64,000 nt of DNA from Streptomyces ureilyticus (GTDB lineage: Bacteria > Actinomycetota > Actinomycetes > Streptomycetales > Streptomycetaceae): assembly GCF_011045025.1 (NCBI RefSeq), contig NZ_JAAKZX010000002.1, positions 62,001-126,000 on the forward strand. The letters are read 5' to 3'. Shown piece by piece: positions 23,098-31,703 of this stretch. The notes under the pieces are model-generated. The model did no database searches. It worked only from the letters and a program-made list of their open reading frames with translations, and was not told where the DNA came from. The stretch's first letter is position 1, and each line of letters starts with the position of its first letter. A program made the position numbers and the translations under genes.

Positions 23098-23131
23098 CCG
23101 AAGCCCCGGGGCACTCGCCCCGGGGCTTCGG
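23098..23131 (-). terminator. Attenuator-type hairpin in front of the ThrRS gene
   Basis: Arms 23117-23131 and 23098-23112 are exact 15-bp complements with a 4-base loop; the left arm on the plus strand is CCGAAGCCCCGGGGC. The transcript continues with CUUGUGCGGUU, a modest U-rich tail. It lies 43 bases before the synthetase start codon and 13 bases after the leader-peptide stop, the geometry of a transcription attenuator. Alternative pairing is possible because the leader's CCCGG can pair with the stem's CCGGGG. Folding has not been computed. Confidence 0.7.
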
Positions 23132-23144
23132 ACTCGGACATCGG

Positions 23145-23195
23145 TCAGCGCGCCGGGACACTCTCCGGCGTCGTCGTCATGTGGGCGCGCTTCAT
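23145..23195 (-). CDS. Threonine-codon leader peptide for ThrRS attenuation
   Basis: This is a 16-codon open frame M-K-R-A-H-M-T-T-T-P-E-S-V-P-A-R, ending 13 bases before a 15-bp terminator-like hairpin and 90 bases before the threonyl-tRNA synthetase start. Three consecutive ACG threonine codons are the control signal: ribosomes stalled for lack of charged tRNA-Thr would cover them and let an antiterminator form. An inner ATG at 23180 gives an 11-codon version. Flanking AGCGCGCC and GGCGCGCT segments are perfectly complementary and could form the 1:2 hairpin. There is no strong ribosome site, so translation is inferred. Confidence 0.6.
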   Translation of the reverse strand: MKRAHMTTTPESVPAR

Positions 23196-23336
23196 GGCGG
23201 GGACGGTAGCAGCGGAGTGGGCGCGCCCGCCCGGATTTTTCTGGCCGCCGGTGCACTGCCGCTGGGCCGGGCGGGCGCGCCCCGTCTCAACCCACGCGCA
23301 CTCGCCCCAAATCACCCCGGACCTTAAGATCGCCGC

Positions 23337-24470
23337 ATGCCCGGACCCCCCAGCGCCCTCTCCCCCCAGCTCGCCGACGAAGTCCGGGAGATATTTCAAG
23401 TCCCACCCATTGCTGCGGAGTTCGAGCCCCTCACCCACAACCCGAAGAACGGCGTCACCGCAGGCGTATGGCGCGTCAGCGTCGGCGACCGGTCGGCCGT
23501 GCTGAAGGTGCTGACCCGGGGCAAGGACACCACCGAGACCTGGGCGTCCTCGGATGACCCGCGGCACTGGAACTTCTGGCGGCGCGAGGCGTACGTGTAC
23601 GAGGAGGGCGTCGCCCGGGTCTGGGAGCCGTGGGGCATCACCGCGCCCGAGCTGCTCGCCTCCGTCGAACGCCCCGACGGCGACGTGGCGTTGTGGCTGG
23701 AGGACGTGCGCGGCGAACCGGCCACGGGCTGGTCCACAGCCGCCCACGCCGGGCACGCCCGCCGCCTGGGCGCGGCCCACGGCCGGGCACTCGCGGAGCG
23801 GGCCGAACCGCTCGACCACCCCTGGCTCAGCCGCCGCTTCCTCCGCGACTACACCGCCGCCCAGACGACCGGCCGGGACCTGCTCGACGACGACACCGCC
23901 TGGCAACAGCCGCTCGTACGCGACCACTTCCCCGAAGGCCTCCGCGAGGACATGGTGCGGCTGCGCCACGAACGCGAATGGTTCCTGAGCGTCATGGAGT
24001 CACTGCCGCGCGTCTTCAGCCACCTCGACCAGTGGCCGGCCAACCTCACTTCGCCACACCCGGGCCAAAGCGTGCTGTTCGACTGGGCGTTCGCGGGCGA
24101 CGGTGCCCTCGGCGAGGACATCGGCAACTACATCCCCGACACGATCTTCGACGGGTTCCTGCCCGCCGCCCGGCTGCCCGAGCTGGCGACCGCCGCGTAC
24201 GAGGGCTACGTACGAGGCCTGCGCGACAGCGGCTGGCAGGGCGACGTACGGCTCGTCCGGCTCGGAATGTGCGCCTCCGCGGTGAAGTACGACTGGCTCA
24301 CCGCCCTGATGCTGTCCCTTGCGGGCGACGCCCAGCAGCTCGACTACGGCGGCAGGCGCACCGTGGAGGCCGAGCACCGCTACCGCGAGCGCGGCGTGGT
24401 GCTGGGTTTCCTGGCGGACTGGGCCCGGGAGGCGCGCGTGCTGGCGACCGAACTCGGCTTCCCTCACTGA
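23337..24470 (+). CDS. Aminoglycoside-phosphotransferase-like kinase
   Basis: This encodes 377 residues with a protein-kinase-like fold of the APH/choline kinase superfamily. The nucleotide lobe has V-W-R-V-S-V-G-D-R-S-A-V-L-K-V-L (Lys for ATP). The catalytic loop is V-F-S-H-L-D-Q-W-P-A-N-L (H-x-D-x-x-x-x-N), and the metal site is V-L-F-D-W-A-F-A-G-D-G. The start is directly after a GC-rich leader with GCC-GC before ATG; no strong ribosome site. Its substrate could be an aminoglycoside or a sugar/alcohol metabolite. Nothing nearby identifies it. Confidence 0.82.
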   Translation: MPGPPSALSPQLADEVREIFQVPPIAAEFEPLTHNPKNGVTAGVWRVSVGDRSAVLKVLTRGKDTTETWASSDDPRHWNFWRREAYVYEEGVARVWEPWGITAPELLASVERPDGDVALWLEDVRGEPATGWSTAAHAGHARRLGAAHGRALAERAEPLDHPWLSRRFLRDYTAAQTTGRDLLDDDTAWQQPLVRDHFPEGLREDMVRLRHEREWFLSVMESLPRVFSHLDQWPANLTSPHPGQSVLFDWAFAGDGALGEDIGNYIPDTIFDGFLPAARLPELATAAYEGYVRGLRDSGWQGDVRLVRLGMCASAVKYDWLTALMLSLAGDAQQLDYGGRRTVEAEHRYRERGVVLGFLADWAREARVLATELGFPH

Positions 24471-24569
24471 ACCGGACCACTGAACCGGGATCGCTGATCC
24501 GGGATCGCCGAGTCCAGAAGCCGCCCACTGAGTCCAGAAGCCCCCGCCTCCACCTGCTGTTCGACATTT

Positions 24570-24580
24570 CGAAAGTTTCG
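24570..24580. promoter_or_regulatory. CGAAAGTTTCG palindrome upstream of lacI-like gene
   Basis: CGAAA-G-TTTCG is a perfect odd palindrome 163 bp upstream of the LacI-family start. Repeats of the CGAA-N-TTCG type mark LacI-type xylan/sugar repressor targets in Streptomyces. Here it may be a second operator of the same repressor. The 24471-24560 stretch before it carries only short degenerate repeats (GAACCGG; GAGTCCAGAAGCC twice at a 20-bp spacing). Confidence 0.4.
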
Positions 24581-24642
24581 GCTTACGGGACTTCCGTAGA
24601 AACCCGCCCCCTTCCCCGTACACTCCCTGCGGCCGTAACATA

Positions 24643-24654
24643 GGAAGCGCTTTC
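24643..24654. promoter_or_regulatory. LacI-type operator upstream of the repressor gene
   Basis: GGAAGCGCTTTC matches the LacI/GalR core (AAGCGCTT) with near-perfect dyad symmetry. It lies 89 bp upstream of the regulator start, indicating autoregulation. Confidence 0.65.
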
Positions 24655-24742
24655 TAACCGGTCGACACCCTCCCGCGTGCCAGACCGTGGTGACACGAAA
24701 CTTTCGCCGGCCCTCGGGACGGGGCGGAGAGGTGGGGCTTCC

Positions 24743-25795
24743 ATGGTGCGTACCGGGAGCGAGGCCGGCCCGACGCTGGCGGTCGTGGCCCGCGAGGCCG
24801 GGGTGTCCGTGCCGACGGCGTCGAAGGTGGTCAACGGCCGGGAGGACGTGGCGCCGGAGACCCGCCGCCGGGTCACCGAGGCGCTCGACCGGCTGGGCTA
24901 CGTACGCCGACCGCGGTTCGCCGCCGCGAAGTCACCGGGCTTGGTCGATCTGGTCGTGCACTCGCTGGACTCCTCCTGGTCGGGTGCCGTGCTGCACGGC
25001 GTGGAGGAGGCCGCGCACGATGCGGGCCTGGAGGTGGTCGTCTCGGCCGGCCTGACCCGGACGCGCGGTGGCCGTCCCGAACGCGGCTGGCTGGACAAGC
25101 TGTCCACGCGCGGCTCCGCCGGGGTGCTGTTCAACCTGGCGGAGATCACCCCGTCCCAGTACGCCTGGCTGGACCAGCACCGCATCCCGTTCGTCCTGAT
25201 CGACCCGGTGGTCGATCCGCCGCCCGGCGTCGTCTCGGTGGGCGCCGCCAACTGGCAGGGCGGTGTGACGGCCACCGAGCATCTGCTCTCGCTCGGCCAC
25301 GAACGGATCGCGGTCATCGCCGGCTCCCGGCGCAAGATGTGCAGCAGCGCCCGCGTGGCCGGTTACCGCTCGGCGCTCGCGGCGGCCGGTGTCCGGCACC
25401 GGCCCGAGTACCTCCGTTACGGCAGCTTCAACGAGGTCGGCGCCCACCGCCGCATGCTGGAACTCCTCGACCTGCCCGAACCGCCCACGGCCGTCTTCGT
25501 CTGCTCGGACAAGATGGCCCTCGGCTGCTACCAGGCCCTGGCCGAACGGAAGTTGACCGTCCCCGACGACATGAGCATCGTCGGCTTCGACGACCTGCCC
25601 GAGGCCCAGTGGGCCACTCCCCCGCTGACCACGGTCCGCCAGCCCTTGTCGGAGATGGCCGCGACCGCGCTGCGCTTGCTGGTGCGGATGATGGCGGGCG
25701 AACGGCCGGAGGGGACACGGACGGAGCTGTCCACACGGCTGGTGATTCGGGAGAGTGCGGGGCCGGCGCCGGGGGCCGTCGGAACCTGTAGCTGA
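24743..25795 (+). CDS. LacI/GalR-family repressor
   Basis: The call is 350 residues from the ATG at 24743, with GAGAGGTGG 6 bases upstream. The HTH is T-L-A-V-V-A-R-E-A-G-V-S-V-P-T-A-S-K-V-V-N-G-R-E-D-V-A-P-E-T-R-R-R-V, the LacI signature with a hinge helix L-G-Y-V. The periplasmic-binding-like domain follows, with V-F-V-C-S-D-K-M-A-L-G-C-Y and S-I-V-G-F-D-D-L-P near the C-terminus. AAGCGCTT and CGAAA-G-TTTCG sites lie upstream, so it is probably self-regulated and sugar responsive. No sugar-use gene is adjacent; the sugar ABC system at 57-60 kb is too far away to be assumed a target. Confidence 0.92.
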   Translation: MVRTGSEAGPTLAVVAREAGVSVPTASKVVNGREDVAPETRRRVTEALDRLGYVRRPRFAAAKSPGLVDLVVHSLDSSWSGAVLHGVEEAAHDAGLEVVVSAGLTRTRGGRPERGWLDKLSTRGSAGVLFNLAEITPSQYAWLDQHRIPFVLIDPVVDPPPGVVSVGAANWQGGVTATEHLLSLGHERIAVIAGSRRKMCSSARVAGYRSALAAAGVRHRPEYLRYGSFNEVGAHRRMLELLDLPEPPTAVFVCSDKMALGCYQALAERKLTVPDDMSIVGFDDLPEAQWATPPLTTVRQPLSEMAATALRLLVRMMAGERPEGTRTELSTRLVIRESAGPAPGAVGTCS

Positions 25796-25830
25796 TGCCG
25801 CATACGCGACCGGATGCCGGCGCCCGCCCA

Positions 25831-26532
25831 TCAGATCGAGGCGTCGGCGGCCGGCGAAGGCACGGCGCACGGGCGCAGGATCATGAGCGAGTCCTCCAAG
25901 GCCGCCACCATGGCAAAGGAGAACCGGTCGAGCTCAAGACAGAGTGCGACGTCATCAGGATGGACTCCTTGGCGCACGCCCTCCGCCAGTTCGGCGGCGG
26001 CGCGCGACTCTGCGGCGCGGCGGAGGAACTCGGCGGCATCCGTGCCGGACTCTGTGGCCCGCCGAGCGATGTACTGAGCGCACGCCAGGTCTTCTTCGGC
26101 TCGGCCGCCCTCGCCGGTGACCACGAACGTGACGCTGTCGCACTCACGCGTCCGCAGCAGCCGCGCCGTTGCCTCCGCCACCACGAAGCCGGCGCACAGC
26201 ACCAGCGACGCCTCCTTGACCGCAAGGGCGCCGACCGTCCCTGCCGTGGTCTTCTGCACAACGGTCCGTCCGCCGAGGTCAACAGACCGCAGCAGGCCCG
26301 GCGAGTTGACGGCGTCGAACCCGGGCGCGGGCGGACCGTCTTTGAGCGCCACCCAATCCGGGTGACGCGCCTTGAGCGCCAGGGCTGCGTCCAGCGACTC
26401 AGCGAGAACGATCTTTTCCGCCCCCTGGGCAAAAGCCCAGGCAGCCACGGTGAAAGCGCGCATGACGTCGACGACGACCGCCACGGACGGGGCTTCGACC
26501 AGCTCATCGATGCCAAGGAATCGAGCGTCCAT
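25831..26532 (-). CDS. 2-phosphosulfolactate phosphatase (ComB) family protein
   Basis: The call is 233 residues (start at 26532; an ATG three codons earlier is possible). The order of blocks matches Com[50 protein letters not shown], and [14 protein letters not shown]. ComB dephosphorylates phosphosulfolactate in coenzyme M synthesis, but family members are widespread in bacteria without that pathway. Here it is isolated, with no ComA/ComC partner, so the substrate is uncertain. It may belong to sulfolactate or other organosulfur metabolism. Confidence 0.78.
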   Translation of the reverse strand: MDARFLGIDELVEAPSVAVVVDVMRAFTVAAWAFAQGAEKIVLAESLDAALALKARHPDWVALKDGPPAPGFDAVNSPGLLRSVDLGGRTVVQKTTAGTVGALAVKEASLVLCAGFVVAEATARLLRTRECDSVTFVVTGEGGRAEEDLACAQYIARRATESGTDAAEFLRRAAESRAAAELAEGVRQGVHPDDVALCLELDRFSFAMVAALEDSLMILRPCAVPSPAADASI

Positions 26533-26659
26533 TCCGATCATGATGGCGCACGCCCGACTCGAAGCACCCAGAAGGTGATCCGCTTCACGTCGCCGGTCTC
26601 GGAATGCGACACCTCCGGCTGTCTGCATCCCGGGCGATCGGACGCGGGAGACTCGAGAC

Positions 26660-27358
26660 TCACGGTTCACGCGGCCCCTGATCCAACCGGTACGGCGGAT
26701 ACACGTCCGTCAGCAGCGTCCCGTACGCCACCACCCGCATCACCCAGCGATGCAGCCCCACATTCAGGTCGTACATGCCGCGCGGATAACGGCCGGTGAA
26801 CAGCAGGGCGACGCCCGCGTAGAAGGCCAGCAGGCCCGCGAGGCCGCCCGTGGCGGCGGAGCCGCCTGCGATGAGGGCGACCACGAACAACTGCGGGAGG
26901 ACCAGGAGCCACCACTTGACCAGGACCAGGCCGCGGGAGAGGTGTTCGGGGTGGGTGATGTCCAGGCGGGCCGGGTAGTCGGGTACGTCCGCCAGGGTGA
27001 AGGGTGGGTAGCGGTCCGTGCCGAGGGTTCCGTACGCGTAGTACGCCACTCGCCAACTCCAGCGCAGGACCCCGACGTTGAAGTCGAACAGGGCGCGTGG
27101 GTAGGTGCCGGTGATCAGGATCGCGAAGAAGGCGATCACTGTGACGATGACGAAGGCGGTCCAGAGGAAGCCGAGGATGAGGTAGTGCGGGATCGCCAGT
27201 AGCCACTTGAGCAGCCATAACCAGCGGGACGGGGCGGCGTCGTACACCGTCTCCAGGGTGACCGGACTCGCCGGACTCTTCGCGTGGCCCCCGAGATTCG
27301 ATGTGCTGCCTCCGGGATTCTCTGACTGGTCTCCGAGCTCAGTCGTCACGTCGGACAT
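26660..27358 (-). CDS. DUF4389 membrane protein
   Basis: This encodes 232 residues; the start is fixed by GGGGGAG 10 bases upstream. After a Ser/Gly-rich N-terminus it has two copies of a DUF4389-type motif: [15 protein letters not shown] and [15 protein letters not shown]. Each follows hydrophobic helices ([14 protein letters not shown] and [10 protein letters not shown]) and ends in a Y-P-P-F/Y region. The internal duplication suggests four membrane spans. The function of this family is unknown. Confidence 0.82.
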   Translation of the reverse strand: MSDVTTELGDQSENPGGSTSNLGGHAKSPASPVTLETVYDAAPSRWLWLLKWLLAIPHYLILGFLWTAFVIVTVIAFFAILITGTYPRALFDFNVGVLRWSWRVAYYAYGTLGTDRYPPFTLADVPDYPARLDITHPEHLSRGLVLVKWWLLVLPQLFVVALIAGGSAATGGLAGLLAFYAGVALLFTGRYPRGMYDLNVGLHRWVMRVVAYGTLLTDVYPPYRLDQGPREP

Positions 27359-27521
27359 GGCGTGCATCTCCCCCCACAGGGCGGAACAGATCCGCCCGCT
27401 TTCGCCGCATACGGGCCCTTGTTCCCGTGTACCGGCGCGTGGCGGGCAGGGCAAGGGGCCGAGCCCGGACGTGTCCGATTCCTACAAGACCGCGCTCCAA
27501 CTGCCTGCCTACCGTGGCCGT

Positions 27522-27926
27522 ATGACTCCACGATTCGATGCGATCGGCATGGTGGCCTCCGACATGGCCGCCTCAGTCACCTTCTACCGCCGCCTCGGAC
27601 TCGACTTCCCCGAGGGCTCCGAGAAGCAGCCGCATGCCGAGGCCCAGCTGCCGGGCGGGCTGCGGCTGATGCTCGACAGCGAGGAGGGCATCCGCGAGTT
27701 CGCGCCGGAGTGGCAGCCGCCGAGCGGGGGCGGGCGTATGTCGTTGGCCCTGCTGTGTGAGAGTCCGGCCGAGGTCGACTCCGTGTACGAGGAGATGGTC
27801 GGCGCCGGGTACGACAGCGGGCTCAAGCCCTGGGACGCCGACTGGGGGCAGCGGTATGCGAGCCTGCTCGACCCGGACGGCAACGACGTCGGGCTGTTCG
27901 CGCCGCTACCCGGTGCGGGCGAGTAG
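27522..27926 (+). CDS. VOC/glyoxalase-like protein
   Basis: This encodes 134 residues with the two beta-alpha-beta-beta-beta modules of the vicinal-oxygen-chelate fold: [24 protein letters not shown] at the start and [12 protein letters not shown] at the end. Metal ligands are incomplete, so it may be a drug- or metabolite-binding member and not an active glyoxalase. Its last 21 bp overlap the end of the convergent AraC-type gene, where the two stop codons cross. Confidence 0.85.
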   Translation: MTPRFDAIGMVASDMAASVTFYRRLGLDFPEGSEKQPHAEAQLPGGLRLMLDSEEGIREFAPEWQPPSGGGRMSLALLCESPAEVDSVYEEMVGAGYDSGLKPWDADWGQRYASLLDPDGNDVGLFAPLPGAGE

Positions 27927-28604
27927 CTCACCCAACGGCATGCCCGCCAACTCCCGTACGTCCCGCGCCAGATGAGCCTGGTCGGCGAACCCGGTCCGAG
28001 CCGCCGTGTCCGCGAAGGGCACCCCGGCGCGGGCCAGGGCGAGGGCGCGCTGCAGCCGCAGGACCCGGGCGAGGGTTTTGGGGCCGTAGCCGAAGGCTGC
28101 CAGGGAACGGCGGTGCAACTGGCGGGCGCCTACGCCGAGTTGGTCGGCGGTGGCGGCGACTGGGCGGCCCGCGTGGAGGGCGGTCACGACCTGTCCGAGC
28201 AGCGGATCGGGAGGCGCGGCGGCCGATGCCCAGCGCAGCGCCACCTCTTCGAGGCCGCTCGCCGGGTCGTCGGCCGCGTTCACGTGCGCCGTGAGGCGCC
28301 GCACCTCGGAGGGCGGCCGGACGTCGGTCAACTCCACCCGCCGGTCGCGTAGTTCATGGGCGGGCACCCCGAGGAGCGTGGGCCCGGTGCCGGGATAGAA
28401 GCGGACACCCGCCCAAGAGCGCGGCGCGCCTTCGGTGACGTACGCGTGTGTGTCGGGACCGGCGACCAGCAGCCGACCCTCGTTCCACAGGAGGTCCATG
28501 CAGCCGTCGGGCAGGACGGGCCCGGCGCCGGTGCCGGACGGGGTGTTCGTCCAGACGACGGCGCCCGTGAGGCGGGACGGCCGCTCCGTGTACACGTACA
28601 CCAC
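27906..28604 (-). CDS. AraC-family regulator
   Basis: The call is 232 residues from a GTG at 28604 (a GTG at 28595 is also possible). The C-terminal two-HTH domain is visible: [38 protein letters not shown], then [19 protein letters not shown]. The N-terminal region has P-D-G-C-M-D-L-L-W and G-V-R-F-Y-P-G, common to the DUF6597-type sensory domain of Streptomyces AraC regulators. It overlaps the convergent VOC gene by 21 bp and abuts another AraC gene with 1 bp between. Confidence 0.85.
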   Translation of the reverse strand: MVYVYTERPSRLTGAVVWTNTPSGTGAGPVLPDGCMDLLWNEGRLLVAGPDTHAYVTEGAPRSWAGVRFYPGTGPTLLGVPAHELRDRRVELTDVRPPSEVRRLTAHVNAADDPASGLEEVALRWASAAAPPDPLLGQVVTALHAGRPVAATADQLGVGARQLHRRSLAAFGYGPKTLARVLRLQRALALARAGVPFADTAARTGFADQAHLARDVRELAGMPLGELLARTG

Positions 28605-28605
28605 G

Positions 28606-29541
28606 CTACGCGGTTCGGGTCCGGTGCTCCTGCGGGCTGACCCCGTACACCCGCTTGAAGGCGCTGGACAGGGCGAACGCACTGCCGTAGCCGACCTGGC
28701 GGGCGATCGCGCCGATCGTGTCCTCGGTGTCACGCAGCCGGTCCGCGGCGAGGGCGAGGCGCCAGCCGGTGAGGTACGTCATCGGGGGCTCGCCGACGAG
28801 TTCGCTGAAGCGGCGGGCGAGCGCGGCCCGGGAGACGCCCGCCTTCGCGGCGAGGGTGGCGACCGTCCAGGGGTGCGCCGGGTCGTCCTGGACGAGCCTG
28901 AGCACCCGGCCGACGACGGGGTCCGCGAGAGCCTGGTACCAGGCGGGCGCCTCGGCTTCCGGGCGGGAGAACCAGGCCCGTAGCGCGGCGATGACCAGCA
29001 GGTCGAGCAGCCGGTCGAGGACGACCTCCTGGCCGGGCTCGTCGCGCACGATCTCCTCGGTGAACAGCGGGGTGAGTGGGCAGGCCCACTCCTCGGAGGT
29101 CAGGCTGAGCAGGGGTGGCAGGGCGTCGAGGAGCCGGCCGTTGATCTCGCCCTGCATCGTGTACGTCCCGATGAGCATCACCATGGAGCCGTCGAGTCTG
29201 GCTCCCCAGGTGCGTACCCCCAGGTCCATCGTGCCTTTCATGGACCGCCCGTCGGGATAGAAGCACTCGGCGCCCGGCAGGATCACCGCCCGCGGCGTGG
29301 TCGAGGGGTCGTCGGCGCAGGTGTACGGGTCGGGGCCGCGCGCGATGGCGAGGTCGCCGGCCCGCAGATGCAGGCGCTCCCCCTCGTCCGGGGTGATCCA
29401 GGCGTCGCCGCGGAGCAGGAGCATCACGGTGAGCGGGGCGCGGTCCTCGACGCGGATGCACCACGGTGGATCGAAACACGCTCGGATCATGAAGGCGCCA
29501 CGCGCGCGTGGACCCTCGAGAAGGCCTGCAAGGGCGTCCAT
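28606..29541 (-). CDS. AraC-family regulator with cupin N-terminal domain
   Basis: This encodes 311 residues. The N-terminal AraC cupin_6 domain has [21 protein letters not shown] and [17 protein letters not shown]. The C-terminal HTH pair is [32 protein letters not shown], then [26 protein letters not shown]. It is divergent from an NmrA-like oxidoreductase 81 bp away, its probable target; this pairing recurs in actinomycetes. Confidence 0.92.
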   Translation of the reverse strand: MDALAGLLEGPRARGAFMIRACFDPPWCIRVEDRAPLTVMLLLRGDAWITPDEGERLHLRAGDLAIARGPDPYTCADDPSTTPRAVILPGAECFYPDGRSMKGTMDLGVRTWGARLDGSMVMLIGTYTMQGEINGRLLDALPPLLSLTSEEWACPLTPLFTEEIVRDEPGQEVVLDRLLDLLVIAALRAWFSRPEAEAPAWYQALADPVVGRVLRLVQDDPAHPWTVATLAAKAGVSRAALARRFSELVGEPPMTYLTGWRLALAADRLRDTEDTIGAIARQVGYGSAFALSSAFKRVYGVSPQEHRTRTA

Positions 29542-29622
29542 GAGGCCAGCGTAGACGGGCTCTTATGGGAATGAGAGGTTCAGCGATGTTCCCTTTCCGA
29601 GCAGGGCAGTTCACTGGTTTTC

Positions 29623-30459
29623 ATGACGGAGAACACGCGGAACGAGACGGTGTTGGTGACAGGGGCCTCGGGCAAGACGGGGCGTCAGGGGGCGGATGCG
29701 GCGAAGGCCGCCGGGTTCGGTGTACGGGCCGCTTCGCGCGGTGGTGAGGTGCGCTTCGACTGGTACGACTCCTCGACGTGGGACGAGGCGCTGCGCGGCG
29801 CGGACGCGGCGTATCTGGCGTACTCGCCGGACGTAGGCGCGCCGGGCGCGGACGAGAACATCGCGGCGTTCGCGCGCCGGGCGCAGGAGTTCGGCGTACG
29901 GCGCCTGGTGCTGCTATCGGCGATCGGTGAGCGGCAGGCGGAGCCGGCCGAGCGGGCGCTGCGCGAGTCGGGTGCCGAGTGGACCGTCGTGCGGGCTACG
30001 TGGTTTATGCAGAACTTCAGCGAGGGTCTGCTGCTGGAGGGCGTACGGAGCGGTGAGTTCGTGTTCCCGGCGGGCGAGGGGCGGCAGCCGTTCATCGACA
30101 CGCGGGACATCGCGGATGTGGTCGTAAGGGCGCTGACCGACTCCTCGTACGTGGGGCGGACCCTGGAGATCACGGGGGCGCGGCAGCTGTCCTTCCGTGA
30201 CGCCATGGCGGAGATCTCCGCTGCGGCGGGGCGGGAGATCCGGTATGCGCCGGTGTCGGTGAAGGAGTACGGCGCCATCCTGGCCGGGTTCGGTCTGTCG
30301 CCGGAGGAGGTCGCGTTCACGGAGGAGGTCTTCGAGGGGCTGCTCGACGGCACCGACGGTGAGGTCACCCGCGATGTCCAGCAGGTCCTGGGCCGCGCCC
30401 CGCGCGACTTCACGGACTTCGCGCGGGAGCACGCGGCGCAGGGGGCGTGGAAGGCCTAG
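29623..30459 (+). CDS. NmrA-like NAD(P)-binding protein
   Basis: This encodes 278 residues. The N-terminal V-L-V-T-G-A-S-G-K-T-G-R-Q is the atypical-SDR/NmrA Rossmann loop. It lacks the SDR Y-x-x-x-K pair but has A-W-F-M-Q-N-F-S-E-G and Q-P-F-I-D-T-R-D-I-A-D-V-V, typical of the NmrA/quinone-oxidoreductase-like family (QorB-like). It may be a redox-sensing regulator or a quinone reductase. Its stop overlaps the end of the convergent YihY gene by 4 bases. The divergent AraC regulator probably controls it. Confidence 0.88.
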   Translation: MTENTRNETVLVTGASGKTGRQGADAAKAAGFGVRAASRGGEVRFDWYDSSTWDEALRGADAAYLAYSPDVGAPGADENIAAFARRAQEFGVRRLVLLSAIGERQAEPAERALRESGAEWTVVRATWFMQNFSEGLLLEGVRSGEFVFPAGEGRQPFIDTRDIADVVVRALTDSSYVGRTLEITGARQLSFRDAMAEISAAAGREIRYAPVSVKEYGAILAGFGLSPEEVAFTEEVFEGLLDGTDGEVTRDVQQVLGRAPRDFTDFAREHAAQGAWKA

Positions 30460-31616
30460 TCCGACGGTCGGTCCTGCGCGGGCGGCTCGTCGCCGTTCTT
30501 CGGTGAGCTCTTCACATGTGTTGTCCGCAGTCGTGAGGTGACGTCCTCCGGGGGGAGGAAGCGGGACCAGCGCTCCGGGAACTCGGAGGGCATGTCCGGG
30601 TCGTCGGGGTCGGCGGCGGCCCGGGCGGCGGCCGCGCGGGCCACGATGTCGGCGGCCTGCGCGGCGCGCAGCTGCTCGTTGACGGCGCGGGCGGCGGCCG
30701 TGGCGGCGGCCGGCCAGACCCGGTCGATGGCCGCGTTGACGGCCGCTCCGACGAGCACGGCGAAGGCCGAGACACCGATCCACAGCAGTACGGCGACGGG
30801 GGCGGCCAAGGAGCCGTAGATCGTGGGTCCTTCTACGGTGTTGGCCAGGTAGATCCGCAGCAGGAAGCTGCCGAGGACCCACATGCCGAGCGCGACCAGG
30901 GCGCCGGGCACGTCCTCGATCCAGGGGGAGCGCACCGGTACGGACACGTGGTACAGCGTCGTCAGGAAGATGATGGACAGGACTATGACGACGGGCCAGT
31001 ACAGGATCTGTACGACGGTCGTCGACCACGACACGAGGTTCACCACGGCGTCCGGGCCCGCGACCATCAGCGGCAGCGCCACGGAGCCGATCAGCAGTGC
31101 CACGAGGAACAGCAGGAACGCCATCAGCCGGGTCTTGACGATGCCGCGAACCCCGTCGAGGCCGTACATGACGGTGATGGTGTCTATGAAGACGTTCACG
31201 GCGCGCGAGCCCGACCAGAGGGCGAAGAGGAAGCCGAGGGAGATGACGTCGGGTCTGCCGCCCTTCATCACGTCGTGGAGGATCGGCTGGGCGATCTCCG
31301 TGACGCCCTTGTCCGTGAGGATCGTGCGCGAGGCCTCTAGCAGGTTGGTCTCGACGCTGGCGATGGTGTCGGCGCCGGTCCAGGAGTCCACGTAGCCCAG
31401 CAGTCCCAGCATGCTCAGCAGCAGCGGCGGCACGGACAGCAGCGTGAAGAAGGCGGCCTCCGCGGCGAGGCCCAGGATCCGGTACTCGATGCAGGAGTTG
31501 ACGGTGTCCTTGACCAGCAGCCAGGCGGTCCTCCGCTTGGAGACATTCCGGTAGAGAGCACGTGCCCGGTGAAGCCGGCCGGGCGGGCTCTCTGGTGTTT
31601 CACTTGCTGGCTGCAC
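30456..31616 (-). CDS. YihY/BrkB-family membrane protein
   Basis: This encodes 386 residues with about six hydrophobic segments. It begins with R-T-A-W-L-L-V-K-D-T-V-N-S-C-I-E-Y-R-I-L-G-L-A-A-E-A-A-F-F-T-L-L-S-V-P-P-L-L-L, the YihY signature, and shows S-G-S-R-A-V-N-V-F-I-D-T-I-T-V-M-Y and I-Y-G-S-L-A-A-P-V-A-V-L-L-W later. The long C-terminal tail (after residue ~325) is Ala/Asp/Pro-rich and probably cytoplasmic. Despite the old 'ribonuclease BN' name it is a membrane protein of unknown role. Confidence 0.9.
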   Translation of the reverse strand: MQPASETPESPPGRLHRARALYRNVSKRRTAWLLVKDTVNSCIEYRILGLAAEAAFFTLLSVPPLLLSMLGLLGYVDSWTGADTIASVETNLLEASRTILTDKGVTEIAQPILHDVMKGGRPDVISLGFLFALWSGSRAVNVFIDTITVMYGLDGVRGIVKTRLMAFLLFLVALLIGSVALPLMVAGPDAVVNLVSWSTTVVQILYWPVVIVLSIIFLTTLYHVSVPVRSPWIEDVPGALVALGMWVLGSFLLRIYLANTVEGPTIYGSLAAPVAVLLWIGVSAFAVLVGAAVNAAIDRVWPAAATAAARAVNEQLRAAQAADIVARAAAARAAADPDDPDMPSEFPERWSRFLPPEDVTSRLRTTHVKSSPKNGDEPPAQDRPSD

Positions 31617-31703
31617 GCTCCTAACCGTATCGGTCGCGACGTGCGTTCCTCACCCTCCGCACTCGTAGGTGACGGCCGTCCTACCCGGGGGTAGTTTTTC
31701 TGC

